Origin: Pirellulales bacterium
GTDB lineage: Bacteria > Planctomycetota > Planctomycetia > Pirellulales > Thermoguttaceae
Length of the DNA: 8,818 nucleotides
NCBI GenBank assembly: GCA_030617125.1
Contig: JAUWWA010000050.1
Coordinates: 1 to 8,818 of the forward strand
Direction of reading: 5' to 3'
Part shown: piece after piece, positions 1 through 6,360 of the stretch
Position numbering within the stretch: the first letter of the stretch is position 1
Layout of the letters: the number at the start of each line of letters is the position of its first letter
The notes under the pieces: generated by a model
The model's database searches: none
What the model was told of the DNA's origin: nothing
Seen by the model: the letters and a program-made list of their open reading frames with translations, nothing else
Program-made: the position numbers and the translations under genes

Positions 1-216
1 GCCGGGTTTGCCGCTTTTGGCCTTCCAATGCTTGCGATGGGCCAACGCGCTGAGGCTGTCGACACCGTGCTTCGCCAGCAGGATCACGCTACCGCCGTCG
101 CCGCCGTCACCGCCGTCGGGCCCGCCGCGCGGCACGTACTTGTCGCGCCGGAAGCTGACGCAGCCGTCGCCGCCTTTGCCGGATTCAACGCGAATTTCGA
201 CTTCATCGACGAACAA
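1..216 (-). CDS. obg: Obg-family GTPase, N-terminal part (cut by window edge)
   Basis: The visible 72 codons encode the start of the glycine-rich Obg domain: [20 protein letters not shown], then [19 protein letters not shown] and [17 protein letters not shown]. This follows the Obg/CgtA consensus almost residue for residue. The family binds GTP and acts in late assembly of the large ribosomal subunit and in stress control. The GTPase domain lies beyond position 1 and cannot be seen. The start is a TTG codon at 216-214, because no ATG or GTG is in frame near the conserved FVDE and homologues begin with M(K)FVDE. No good Shine-Dalgarno sequence precedes it. It begins 13 bases after the rpmA stop, so the two genes are probably co-transcribed and may be translationally coupled. 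The identity is very secure; only the start codon is open to debate. Confidence 0.95.
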   Translation of the reverse strand, partial: MFVDEVEIRVESGKGGDGCVSFRRDKYVPRGGPDGGDGGDGGSVILLAKHGVDSLSALAHRKHWKAKSGKPG

Positions 217-229
217 TGTACACCGGCGG

Positions 230-478
230 CTAGACCGATTCGACCACGTGGATGCGCCGGCCGCCGCGGTCGAACTTGACGTAGCCGTCGACCCGTGCGA
301 AGAGCGTGTAGTCGTTCCCCGGGCCGACCCCCTTGCCGGGGTGGAACCGATTGCCCACCTGGCGGACCAGAATGTTGCCCGCGCGGACCTGCTGGCCGCC
401 GAATCGCTTTACGCCACGGTGCTGCGGGTTGCTGTCGCGGCCGTTTCGGCTGGAGCCTTGTCCCTTCTTATGTGCCAT
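230..478 (-). CDS. rpmA: 50S ribosomal protein L27
   Basis: This 82-residue protein begins [20 protein letters not shown] and continues with [19 protein letters not shown], the L27 signature, and then the [16 protein letters not shown] segment. The length is normal for the family. L27 belongs to the large ribosomal subunit, and its flexible N-terminus reaches towards the peptidyl-transferase centre. I chose the ATG at 478, although the frame stays open upstream, because it gives the conserved MAHKK N-terminus. AGAGGG at 485-490 lies six bases before it. There is no cleavable N-terminal extension of the Firmicutes type. It sits 43 bases after the unknown secreted protein gene and 13 bases before obg. 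The usual upstream partner rplU is absent here. Confidence 0.97.
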   Translation of the reverse strand: MAHKKGQGSSRNGRDSNPQHRGVKRFGGQQVRAGNILVRQVGNRFHPGKGVGPGNDYTLFARVDGYVKFDRGGRRIHVVESV

Positions 479-521
479 GGGAATCCCTCTTGCGCATGGT
501 TGATCAGAGCAAGCCTTCTTT

Positions 522-1484
522 TTACCGATAGACCCATTCGTAGTCAACCTCTCCGGGGAAGCCATAGCGGATTTCCGTCTCATCCTCGGCGTATTCATCG
601 CCGGGCCGCCAGAAATTGAGTTTGAGTGTTTTTTGGAAACGGCGGCGGCCCTTGCCCAGCCGATCTCCCCTCTTGTACTCGCCTGGGGCGTCGCGCCAGC
701 GATAGGCGTTCGTCAGACCCTGGACGTATACCGAGAACCGGTCGATTTTCGGGTCGAGATCCTCCCAGGTGGCGATCCCCCAGAGCGTCTCGCCCACCTG
801 GATCTCGCGGTCGCTCATCTCCACGGTGGTGTAGAACCGCCGATTGGGGTCCTCTCGCCTCCAAATCGGCCCAATGGCCTTGAGGATGCCGATCGCCACC
901 GGGATCACGCGGTCGCGGTAGACCTTGCTGAAGCCGTCGCCTTCGCTGACCGACTCGCGCCCTTCCAGCAGGAACTCGGGAATGAAGCGGATCGGGCGGT
1001 CGACCTGCTTTACGCGGTACGTCTTCTTCTGCTCGAAGGTCTTGTACGGCAGATCGGCGTCCTCGACCGGCACGAGCACCTCGCCCGGATTCGTCACCGA
1101 GTAGACCATGTACCAGATCAATTTCCGCCGCATCCACCCGCTGGCCTGCGGAACGTCTACCGGAATCATCCGCATCGGCTTAAAGCTGAACTTCAGCGCC
1201 CAGACCTCGTGGCGGAAGGTGATGTCCTTGGCCCAATCGAACTTCGGATCAAAGGCGAGCAGCTCGACGACGTCGTGCCGGCTGAACGATTCACCATACG
1301 ACCGGGCCGAGTCGATCGACTTCATCACGTGGGGGGCCAGCTTCCTGTACGGCGAATTGCGGATCGGCCGCGGCGTGGCAACCGCCCTCTCGGACGCGTT
1401 CTGTTGGCCGTGCACCCCCGGGCAAACCACCATGGCCAACACGACGGCGGCCGGCCACGTCAACGAGCGTGTCGCGAGATTCAT
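522..1484 (-). CDS. secreted protein of unknown function heading the rpmA-obg unit
   Basis: I cannot assign a function to this 320-residue protein. Residues 1-27 look like a Sec signal peptide: MNLATRS, a hydrophobic stretch [14 protein letters not shown], and a probable cut near VHG-QQ. There is no convincing lipobox, so the product is probably released to the periplasm or held there by other means. The mature part is rich in Trp, Tyr, Arg and Asp, suggesting a beta-rich fold, and shows no catalytic motif I recognise. The frame stays open to an ATG at 1583. I chose the ATG at 1484 because the signal peptide starts there, AGAGG lies five bases upstream, and the ATG at 1583 falls between the -10 box and the expected transcription start of the promoter at 1586-1615. 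The protein resembles planctomycete-restricted hypothetical proteins, but that is an impression and not a search result. Confidence 0.85.
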   Translation of the reverse strand: MNLATRSLTWPAAVVLAMVVCPGVHGQQNASERAVATPRPIRNSPYRKLAPHVMKSIDSARSYGESFSRHDVVELLAFDPKFDWAKDITFRHEVWALKFSFKPMRMIPVDVPQASGWMRRKLIWYMVYSVTNPGEVLVPVEDADLPYKTFEQKKTYRVKQVDRPIRFIPEFLLEGRESVSEGDGFSKVYRDRVIPVAIGILKAIGPIWRREDPNRRFYTTVEMSDREIQVGETLWGIATWEDLDPKIDRFSVYVQGLTNAYRWRDAPGEYKRGDRLGKGRRRFQKTLKLNFWRPGDEYAEDETEIRYGFPGEVDYEWVYR

Positions 1485-1489
1485 CTGGG

Positions 1490-1494
1490 CCTCT
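1490..1494 (-). promoter_or_regulatory. ribosome binding site that sets the start at 1484
   Basis: AGAGG on the minus strand lies five bases before the ATG at 1484. It favours this start over the ATG at 1583, which would put an extra 33 residues before the signal peptide. Confidence 0.6.
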
Positions 1495-1585
1495 TTCTGT
1501 GTGTGCGATATCGGCCTTGTCGGCCATCCTCCGGGGTGCCCGGCGTCGGACGCGCGCGGACTCCGCCCCCTATCCTTCCCCATTT

Positions 1586-1615
1586 AGTATAGTCGCCGTG
1601 CCCATAGGGCGTCAA
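1586..1615 (-). promoter_or_regulatory. sigma-70-type promoter of the secreted protein-rpmA-obg unit
   Basis: On the minus strand, TTGACG (1615-1610) and TATACT (1591-1586) are separated by 18 bases. Each matches the housekeeping consensus at five of six positions. Transcription would start near 1579, giving a leader of about 95 bases before the ATG at 1484. No other convincing promoter lies in the 43-base gap before rpmA, so it probably serves all three genes. Confidence 0.7.
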
Positions 1616-1625
1616 GGATTTCGCA

Positions 1626-1641
1626 CCACCCGACAGGGTGG
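1626..1641 (-). terminator. possible terminator hairpin after the response regulator
   Basis: CCACCC and GGGTGG form a perfect six-pair stem around a four-base loop (TGTC on the minus strand). It lies about 40 bases after the response regulator stop and just before the next promoter, where a terminator would be expected. No U-rich tract follows on either strand, so it is not a classical intrinsic terminator. Confidence 0.35.
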
Positions 1642-1681
1642 GCTGTAAGCGGTTAGACAAAAGGGAGCAACCCCGGCGCTT

Positions 1682-2137
1682 TCATCCCTGATCCGCTTCC
1701 GGCCCTGAGGCGTCGTCCACGCCGTCGATGTAGCGACGGAGCCGTTCCAGCTCGTCGGTGATCTGGCGGAGCCGAAGCATGTTGTCGACGCGCTTGAGCA
1801 ACTCGACCTTGTTGACCGGTTTGCTGAGAAAGTCGTCGCAGCCGGAGGCGACCGCCCGCTCGATGTCGCCCAGCTCGTTCAGCGCGGTGACCATCAGGAT
1901 CATGATGCCGCGCGTGGCCGGGTCCCGCTTGAGCTTCTTGCAGACCTCGAACCCGCTAAGCTTGGGCATCATGATGTCCAACAAGATGAGGTCCGGCCGA
2001 AACTCGGCCACTTTGTCGAGCGTCTGGCGGCCATCGTATGCCACGGCGGTCTCGCAATCGGTCTCGCTGAGATATACCTCCAACAATTCGACGTTGGGCA
2101 GGTTGTCGTCGGCGATGAGAATTCTGCTCTTGGGCAT
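1682..2137 (-). CDS. single-domain response regulator (REC, CheY/DivK-like)
   Basis: This 151-residue protein is a phospho-acceptor receiver domain (about residues 4-122) with a short tail. The key residues are present: acidic pair D10-D11, phospho-acceptor D54 in LILLDIMMPKLSGFEV, switch T84 in MVTAL, and K106 in FLSKPV. It has no DNA-binding or enzymatic output domain. The tail LRLRQITDELERLRRYIDG is predicted to be helical, possibly a short coiled coil, and is followed by an acidic end. Such proteins normally pass signals by phosphotransfer or protein contact. The sequence is closer to DivK or the receivers of PleD than to chemotaxis CheY, but this is a weak impression. No histidine kinase is nearby, so the partner is unknown. 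The start at 2137 has only a weak Shine-Dalgarno sequence; the ATG further upstream meets a stop after three codons. It has its own promoter at 2199-2227. Confidence 0.95.
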   Translation of the reverse strand: MPKSRILIADDNLPNVELLEVYLSETDCETAVAYDGRQTLDKVAEFRPDLILLDIMMPKLSGFEVCKKLKRDPATRGIMILMVTALNELGDIERAVASGCDDFLSKPVNKVELLKRVDNMLRLRQITDELERLRRYIDGVDDASGPEADQG

Positions 2138-2198
2138 CGTTCGCTATACCTGCATGTTGTGATAGTCTTTCACCCTCGCACCTTCAGCCCGATTCCTG

Positions 2199-2227
2199 AT
2201 TATAGGATTTCCCGACACTGCTGTGAA
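2199..2227 (-). promoter_or_regulatory. sigma-70-type promoter of the response regulator
   Basis: On the minus strand, TTCACA (2227-2222) and a perfect TATAAT (2204-2199) are spaced by 17 bases. The expected start near 2192 gives a leader of about 55 bases to the ATG at 2137. The gene is therefore likely transcribed independently of the glyA operon upstream of it. Confidence 0.7.
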
Positions 2228-2244
2228 GGGGGACTTCCCGACGC
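2205..2244. repeat. two 12-base direct repeats around the -35 box
   Basis: GGATTTCCCGAC (2205-2216) and GGACTTCCCGAC (2231-2242) on the plus strand differ at one base. Their starts are 26 bases apart, about two and a half helical turns. The first copy fills most of the spacer between -35 and -10; the second lies just upstream of the -35 box. This is a plausible arrangement for an operator, but the binding protein is unknown and chance cannot be excluded. Confidence 0.4.
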
Positions 2245-2384
2245 AGTCAAGCCTGCCTAGAACTTCATAAACATCGCCGAGAAGTACTCCTCCTTCCCGG
2301 AGGCCGAAGGTTTTCTCTCCGGTAGCTTTGGAGATCGCAGAGGGCCGTACCGGGAAGGGTCGTCACTCGATGCCGTGCAACACC

Positions 2385-2843
2385 TTAGCGGACGGTCATT
2401 GCCGTGCCGTAAGCGAGCACTTCGACGCCGCCGGATTTGCCTTGCTGCTTGCCCTGAATGGTGGCGGTTTCGATGCGAACGCTCCAGACGACGTTTGCGC
2501 CGACGGCTTGGGCCTGCTCGAGCATGCGGACGATCGCTTGGCGTCGCGCCCGCGCGACCAGCGTCTCGTAGCTCCGGACCCGGCCGCCGAAGAAGTTTCG
2601 CAAGGTGGCCATAAAGACCTTGAAGTAGTCGGTGGCGATAACCGCCTCGCCGATTACCAGAACACCGTCCGACGCCCGCCAGTTCGGCGGCAACCACCTC
2701 AAATCGGACACGACAATCTGCGAGAGGGCTTGCTCATCGCGGTCCAGTCGGCGCAAATGGGACGCCTCGATCGCGCCGCCGACGACAAGCCCCAAAATCA
2801 GCAACGCCAACGGCACGCCGAAGTAGAAAATAATCTCGCCCAT
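2385..2843 (-). CDS. membrane-anchored UPF0145 (YbjQ-family) protein
   Basis: This 152-residue protein has an N-terminal hydrophobic segment, roughly residues 4-25 (IIFYFGVPLALLILGLVVGG), then a short charged stretch, then a UPF0145/YbjQ domain from about residue 42 to the end. The domain is recognised by GEAVIATDYFKVFMATLRNF, FGGRVRSYETLVARARRQAI, QAVGANVVWSVRIET and the terminal VLAYGTAMTV, which align with the soluble paralogue just upstream. The family's biochemical role is not established; it has been labelled putative heavy-metal-binding, and known members form ring-like oligomers. The membrane helix suggests a tethered version. GAGG lies five bases before the ATG at 2843. It is 32 bases after its paralogue, so glyA and the two paralogues probably share one transcript. 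Family confidence is high; function is unknown. Confidence 0.88.
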   Translation of the reverse strand: MGEIIFYFGVPLALLILGLVVGGAIEASHLRRLDRDEQALSQIVVSDLRWLPPNWRASDGVLVIGEAVIATDYFKVFMATLRNFFGGRVRSYETLVARARRQAIVRMLEQAQAVGANVVWSVRIETATIQGKQQGKSGGVEVLAYGTAMTVR

Positions 2844-2875
2844 GATTTCCTCGCAAGCAAGTGGTGTTCGGCCGC

Positions 2876-3199
2876 CTACATTGCGTCGGCCACAACGACC
2901 GCGGTGCCGTAGACGTAGAGTTCGGCGGCGCCGGCGGTGATCGAGCTGGTTGCAAAGCGCACGTTGACGACGGCGTTGGCGCCGAGTTGTTCGGCCTGGG
3001 CGATCATGCGTTGCATGGCCTCGCGGCGCGATTCGATCAGCAATTCGGTATAGCCGACAAGTTCACCGCCGAAGATGTTCTTGAAGCTGGCGGCGATGTC
3101 GCGGCCGACGTGCTTGGCCCGGACCGTGTTGCCCTGGACCAGCCCCTTGACGTCAACGATGTTCTTGCCCGGCACAAACTCGATGTTCAGCACAATCAC
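2876..3199 (-). CDS. soluble UPF0145 (YbjQ-family) protein
   Basis: This 107-residue protein has the same length as Escherichia coli YbjQ and is almost all one UPF0145 domain. Visible family features are VDVKGLVQGNTVRAKHVGRD, IFGGELVGYTELLIESRREA, QRMIAQAEQLGANAVVNVRF and the end LYVYGTAVVV. It has no signal peptide or membrane segment, so it should be cytoplasmic. The start is GTG at 3199, placed seven bases after a strong AAGGAG. It begins 26 bases after the glyA stop and is followed by its membrane-anchored paralogue, so glyA and both paralogues look like one operon. The family's reaction or ligand is not known; a metal-binding role has been suggested but I see no clear Cys or His cluster here. 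The pair may form mixed oligomers, which is an inference. Confidence 0.92.
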   Translation of the reverse strand: MIVLNIEFVPGKNIVDVKGLVQGNTVRAKHVGRDIAASFKNIFGGELVGYTELLIESRREAMQRMIAQAEQLGANAVVNVRFATSSITAGAAELYVYGTAVVVADAM

Positions 3200-3206
3200 G
3201 TGTCAT

Positions 3207-3212
3207 CTCCTT
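3207..3212 (-). promoter_or_regulatory. ribosome binding site for the soluble UPF0145 gene
   Basis: AAGGAG on the minus strand lies seven bases before the GTG at 3199. It is the strongest Shine-Dalgarno sequence in the window and fixes the GTG as the start. Confidence 0.75.
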
Positions 3213-3225
3213 GGTTCAGCATGGA

Positions 3226-4476
3226 TCAATTGTTACAACTTGTCCCCGGCACCGGAAACTGCTTGCACAACTCGCGCACCTCGCCGCGAATCTGCTTCGC
3301 AAGCGCGTCGTCGTCGGGCGCCTTCAGGACCTCGCTGATCCAGCCGCCAATGGTGTGCATTTGTTCCTCTTTCATGCTCCGAGTGGTCAGGGCGAACGTA
3401 CCGAGGCGAATGCCTGACGGGTCCAGCGGCCGGCGCCGGTCGAAGGGAATCATGTTCTTGTTGACCGTAATGCCGCAGCGCTCCAGCGACTGCTCGGCAA
3501 CCCGGCCGGTCAGTCCGAGCGAGGTGACGTCGGCTAGGACCAGGTGCGTGTCGGTTCCCCCGCTGATGAGCCCCACGCCGTCGTTGGCGAGCACGTCGGC
3601 CAGTGTTTTGGCGTTGTCGATGACCTGCCGTGCGTACTGCTTGAACTCGCTCTTGAGCGCCTCGCCGCAGCAAACGGCCTTGCCGGCGATAATGTGCATC
3701 AGCGGTCCGCCCTGCACGCCGGGGAACACCGCCCGATCGATCTCGGCGGCGTACCCGGCCTTGCAGAGAATCATCCCGCCGCGCGGTCCATGAAGCGACT
3801 TGTGCGTGGTCAGCGACACGTAATCGGCCACCGGCACCGGGTCGTCGTGCTCGCCGGCCGCCACCAGCCCGGCATAATGGGCCATGTCGACAAACAACTT
3901 CGCGCCGCAGTCCTCCGCGATCTGGGCGAACGTGCCGTGTGGAATTTCCCGCGGATACGCGCTGGCCCCGGCCACGATCAGCTTGGGCTTGTGCTCCCGG
4001 GCCAGGGCGGCAACGGAGTCGAAGTCGATCCGGTGCGTGTCTGGCCGCACCCCGTAGCTGACGAAGTGGTATGTCCTGCCCGAGTGGTTCAGCTTCATGC
4101 CGTGGGTGGTGTGCCCGCCGTGGGCCAGGTCCAGGGCGAGAACCGTATCGCCCGGTTGCAGCGCCGCTAAGTAAATGGCCGTGTTCGCCTGCGTGCCGCT
4201 GTGGGGTTGCACGTTGACGTGCTCGCAGCCGAAGAGTCTCTTGGCCCTCTCGCGGGCGAGCTCCTCGACGATGTCGACGAACTCGCATCCGCCGTAGTAT
4301 CGCTTGCCCGGATACCCTTCGGCATACTTGTTCGTCATTACGCTGCCGCAGGCGATCATGACGGCTTCGCTGGCATAGTTCTCACTAGCGATCATTTCCA
4401 GACCGCTGCGCTGCCGGTCGATTTCGCCGGCGATGGCGTCCCAGAGTTCGGAGTCTTGCTGTCTGATTCGATTCAT
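3226..4476 (-). CDS. glyA: serine hydroxymethyltransferase
   Basis: This 416-residue PLP enzyme interconverts serine plus tetrahydrofolate with glycine plus 5,10-methylene-tetrahydrofolate, the main source of one-carbon units, in the cytoplasm. It is full length for a bacterial GlyA. The features follow family order: [12 protein letters not shown] (25-36), [15 protein letters not shown] (49-63), [11 protein letters not shown] (88-98, usually SGSQAN), [10 protein letters not shown] (117-126), the metal-free active-site region [15 protein letters not shown] (196-210), and the PLP-binding lysine K226 in [12 protein letters not shown]. The last segment usually reads THKTL(R/A)GPRGG, so S227 and H229 are mild departures. 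The ATG at 4476 begins at the normal N-terminus, although its Shine-Dalgarno sequence is weak. It lies 120 bases after the lipoprotein gene and 26 bases before a UPF0145 gene, which suggests co-transcription with the latter. I see no glycine or folate riboswitch in the leader. Confidence 0.98.
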   Translation of the reverse strand: MNRIRQQDSELWDAIAGEIDRQRSGLEMIASENYASEAVMIACGSVMTNKYAEGYPGKRYYGGCEFVDIVEELARERAKRLFGCEHVNVQPHSGTQANTAIYLAALQPGDTVLALDLAHGGHTTHGMKLNHSGRTYHFVSYGVRPDTHRIDFDSVAALAREHKPKLIVAGASAYPREIPHGTFAQIAEDCGAKLFVDMAHYAGLVAAGEHDDPVPVADYVSLTTHKSLHGPRGGMILCKAGYAAEIDRAVFPGVQGGPLMHIIAGKAVCCGEALKSEFKQYARQVIDNAKTLADVLANDGVGLISGGTDTHLVLADVTSLGLTGRVAEQSLERCGITVNKNMIPFDRRRPLDPSGIRLGTFALTTRSMKEEQMHTIGGWISEVLKAPDDDALAKQIRGEVRELCKQFPVPGTSCNN

Positions 4477-4563
4477 GAAGGGGCTTCACATAGCATGTCA
4501 GATGGATGAATCTCGACGCTCTCGGCCGCACTGCTGAGCGCCCCCCTCTTGTCAGAAGCGACG

Positions 4564-4590
4564 ACCGATCCGTCAATCGCCCGGCTCGGT
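4564..4590 (-). terminator. hairpin between the metallopeptidase-like gene and glyA
   Basis: Five bases ACCGA pair with TCGGT. After one mismatch, CCG pairs with CGG around a nine-base loop. The structure starts seven bases after the lipoprotein stop codon. There is no U-tract after it, so it could be a weak terminator or an RNA-stabilising hairpin in the gap before glyA. A TTGACG inside the loop and stem has no matching -10 box. Confidence 0.3.
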
Positions 4591-4596
4591 TGGGGC

Positions 4597-6258
4597 TTAC
4601 TCCCGTGTGATCTCCACGGTCGATTCGCCGGCGTTGTCGCCCAGTTCGGCGGCCGAGTCGTTGATCTTTAGAAACAGCGTGCCGGACTCTTTCGGCGTTA
4701 GGGTCCTTCCCAATCCAACCGCCGTGGATCGCAGCAGCGCGGAACCGGTGTTTTCCTTGGGCCGATCAGGGCGTACGGCCGCCAGCAGGATGCCCAGCGG
4801 CCGGGCTTGGTAGTAGCGGATCGAGACTCCGCCGGGCTCGCACCACCAGATTTGCGGCTTGTCGGCCACCTGGTATCGCCCCGAAGCCGTAAGCCGATAC
4901 GTCGCACCAGCCGCGAACCGCACGCCGGTGTTCTGCCAGCCTTTCTTAGTCGATACGGTCACCGTGGCCCCCGACTCCGGCAAGGGGTGGCCCGGCGTGA
5001 AGTCGACGGTCGTGGCCGCAATGTCGTGGCCGTACTCCACACCGGAGACGAACAACTGCCACTCCTCGCTCAGCGTGCGCCAATCGTCGCCGATCGCCCG
5101 ATAGAACCGTGCGGTGAAGTCGCCCTTGAGCACGTTCTTGTAGAGCCCGCGGAAACGCTCGCGGTACCTGGGATGCCGGTCCATCAGCACCGCGGCCGCC
5201 CAGCACCAGGCGTAGGGTTCGGTTTCCAGGTGCGCGGCCGGCGGGTAGTCGATGACCTGCTTTAGCCGCAGCGGCCGCCGTGCGGAAAAAGCGTCCTTGA
5301 TGATCCGAATCCGGCCCCACTGCGGAACCTCCTCGCGGTTGGCAGGGAAGTGGTTCAGCGTCAGCCGGCCGTCTTTCCAACGATGCGTGGCCAGCAGTTC
5401 GCCGATGCCCTCCATGTACCACGGCGGCCCGCACGCGCCAAGCAACGTGTTCATGAAACCGTGCGTCCCCTCGTGCAGAATCAGGTGCCGGCGATAGTAG
5501 TCGCTTGGCTGTTCGTACAGCCACAACGTGTAGTTGCGACAATAGCCGTGCCGAAACGGCGGCAAGCCGTGCGGCAAGAAGTCGGTCCGCACGAACACGG
5601 CCTTCTCGTTCATCAGGAAGCCCGTCATGTGCCAGTCGGCGTGCTCGGCCGCGTCCACGTGGAAATACTCGCACCACTGCGGGAATGCCTGATCGAACAC
5701 CTCTGGCAGTTCGTCGATCGTCGGCGACGGCGGCAGATCAGTGTATAGCGTCAACCGCTCGGCCGTTAGCTTGCGAATGCCTGCGGCCGCCGCCTTGGCC
5801 TCGTCGACCTGCATCTGCGGCAACGTGGTGAGGAACTTCGATTCGGAGTCGGGCTGTTGCCGGAGCAGATCGGCCAGCAAAAGACGCTTCCCGGGCCGGC
5901 GCGGCCGCTTCGACTCGTCGCCAGGGCGGTCGGCCCGCGCCGGTTCGTTCTCTTCCGGCACGTCGGTGTCGGCCGGACGTGCGGTCTGCGTCCGCGGCCG
6001 CCGGCTCTTGGCCTTCGGCACTTCTGCCGTCGCCGAACGTCTTGTCGCGGCGGGCTTCTTTGCCGGCCGGCGGCCCACCGGCTCCGGCGAGCCGCTGCAG
6101 CCGATCATGAAGCAGCCAAGAATAAGCAAAACGCAGCGCCAGTAAGTCGCGCGTGTGAAGCCGCGACTAGTGGTCGCGGATCGGCAACCACTACGCGTGC
6201 TAACACTGCCGCCACTGGCGCCGGCTTCATAATGGGTCGTCAAATGTCGGAATCTCAT
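4597..6258 (-). CDS. predicted lipoprotein with zinc-metallopeptidase motif and lectin-like C-terminal domain
   Basis: This protein of about 553 residues has four parts (numbering from the ATG at 6258). A hydrophobic segment at about 40-52 ends in a lipobox-like IGC (Cys54), pointing to a lipid-anchored envelope protein. A linker (55-126) is rich in Arg, Pro, Lys and acidic residues and is probably disordered. The peptidase-like region carries HEGTH (262-266) in RRHLILHEGTHGFMN, followed by PPWYMEGIGELLATH, whose first Glu (283) is a likely third zinc ligand, as in gluzincins of the peptidase-MA kind. The C-terminal 110 residues (KKGWQNTGVRFAAGATYRLT to GTLFLKINDSAAELGDNAGE) resemble PA-IL/LecA-type carbohydrate-binding beta-sandwiches. 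The frame is open to 6345, but a -10-like TACAAT at 6301-6306 favours 6258; a TTG at 6243 is also possible. The 40-residue stretch before the hydrophobic segment is unusually long. The substrate is unknown. Confidence 0.85.
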   Translation of the reverse strand: MRFRHLTTHYEAGASGGSVSTRSGCRSATTSRGFTRATYWRCVLLILGCFMIGCSGSPEPVGRRPAKKPAATRRSATAEVPKAKSRRPRTQTARPADTDVPEENEPARADRPGDESKRPRRPGKRLLLADLLRQQPDSESKFLTTLPQMQVDEAKAAAAGIRKLTAERLTLYTDLPPSPTIDELPEVFDQAFPQWCEYFHVDAAEHADWHMTGFLMNEKAVFVRTDFLPHGLPPFRHGYCRNYTLWLYEQPSDYYRRHLILHEGTHGFMNTLLGACGPPWYMEGIGELLATHRWKDGRLTLNHFPANREEVPQWGRIRIIKDAFSARRPLRLKQVIDYPPAAHLETEPYAWCWAAAVLMDRHPRYRERFRGLYKNVLKGDFTARFYRAIGDDWRTLSEEWQLFVSGVEYGHDIAATTVDFTPGHPLPESGATVTVSTKKGWQNTGVRFAAGATYRLTASGRYQVADKPQIWWCEPGGVSIRYYQARPLGILLAAVRPDRPKENTGSALLRSTAVGLGRTLTPKESGTLFLKINDSAAELGDNAGESTVEITRE

Positions 6259-6281
6259 TCTTGCCGGCCGGTTGCGAGCTT

Positions 6282-6310
6282 TTGTCGGCCCGTTTACACT
6301 ATTGTACATT
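6282..6310 (+). promoter_or_regulatory. candidate promoter for the solute-binding protein, in a divergent intergenic region
   Basis: On the plus strand, TTGTCG (6282-6287) and TACATT (6305-6310) are 17 bases apart; each matches the consensus at four of six positions. Transcription would start near 6317, about 44 bases before the ATG. The same AT-rich patch gives TACAAT on the minus strand (6306-6301), a -10-like box for the lipoprotein gene, although no -35 box is visible for it. The two promoters would overlap. Confidence 0.35.
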
Positions 6311-6360
6311 GTCGCGGCGCGTCTTGGGCACCCCAACTTCACCACGAGCGGAGCCGTTGG

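Noticed and set aside
633..1592. Long plus-strand open frame of 319 codons opposite the secreted protein gene
   Set aside because: It is a GC-rich shadow of the minus-strand gene: no signal peptide, no recognisable domain, Arg/Pro/Gly/Leu-rich composition, and the minus-strand frame has a promoter, ribosome binding site and signal peptide.
2298..2326. Hairpin CCTT..AAGG followed by TTTT on the plus strand, a possible terminator
   Set aside because: The stem contains a bulge and no plus-strand gene ends nearby; on the minus strand, where the operon ends, it lacks a U-run.
2257..2697. 146-codon minus-strand frame overlapping the membrane-anchored UPF0145 gene
   Set aside because: No recognisable domain, basic low-complexity composition, and it overlaps a well-supported gene in another frame.
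3233..4288. 351-codon minus-strand frame within glyA
   Set aside because: The glyA frame matches serine hydroxymethyltransferase over its whole length; the overlapping frame is Arg-rich with no domain.
3226..4476. Substitutions near the PLP lysine of GlyA as a sign of altered activity
   Set aside because: S227 is conservative and the position of H229 varies among functional enzymes; K226 and all other motifs are intact.
4572..4577. TTGACG on the minus strand as a -35 box for glyA
   Set aside because: No acceptable -10 box occurs 16-19 bases downstream, and it lies inside a hairpin after the previous gene.
4477..4596. Glycine or folate riboswitch in the glyA leader
   Set aside because: No conserved riboswitch core could be recognised; the region shows only one short hairpin.
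5857..6360. In-frame upstream extension of the solute-binding protein
   Set aside because: It overlaps the lipoprotein gene on the other strand, is low-complexity Arg/Ala/Gly, and would bury the lipoprotein signal peptide; the ATG at 6361 has a ribosome binding site.
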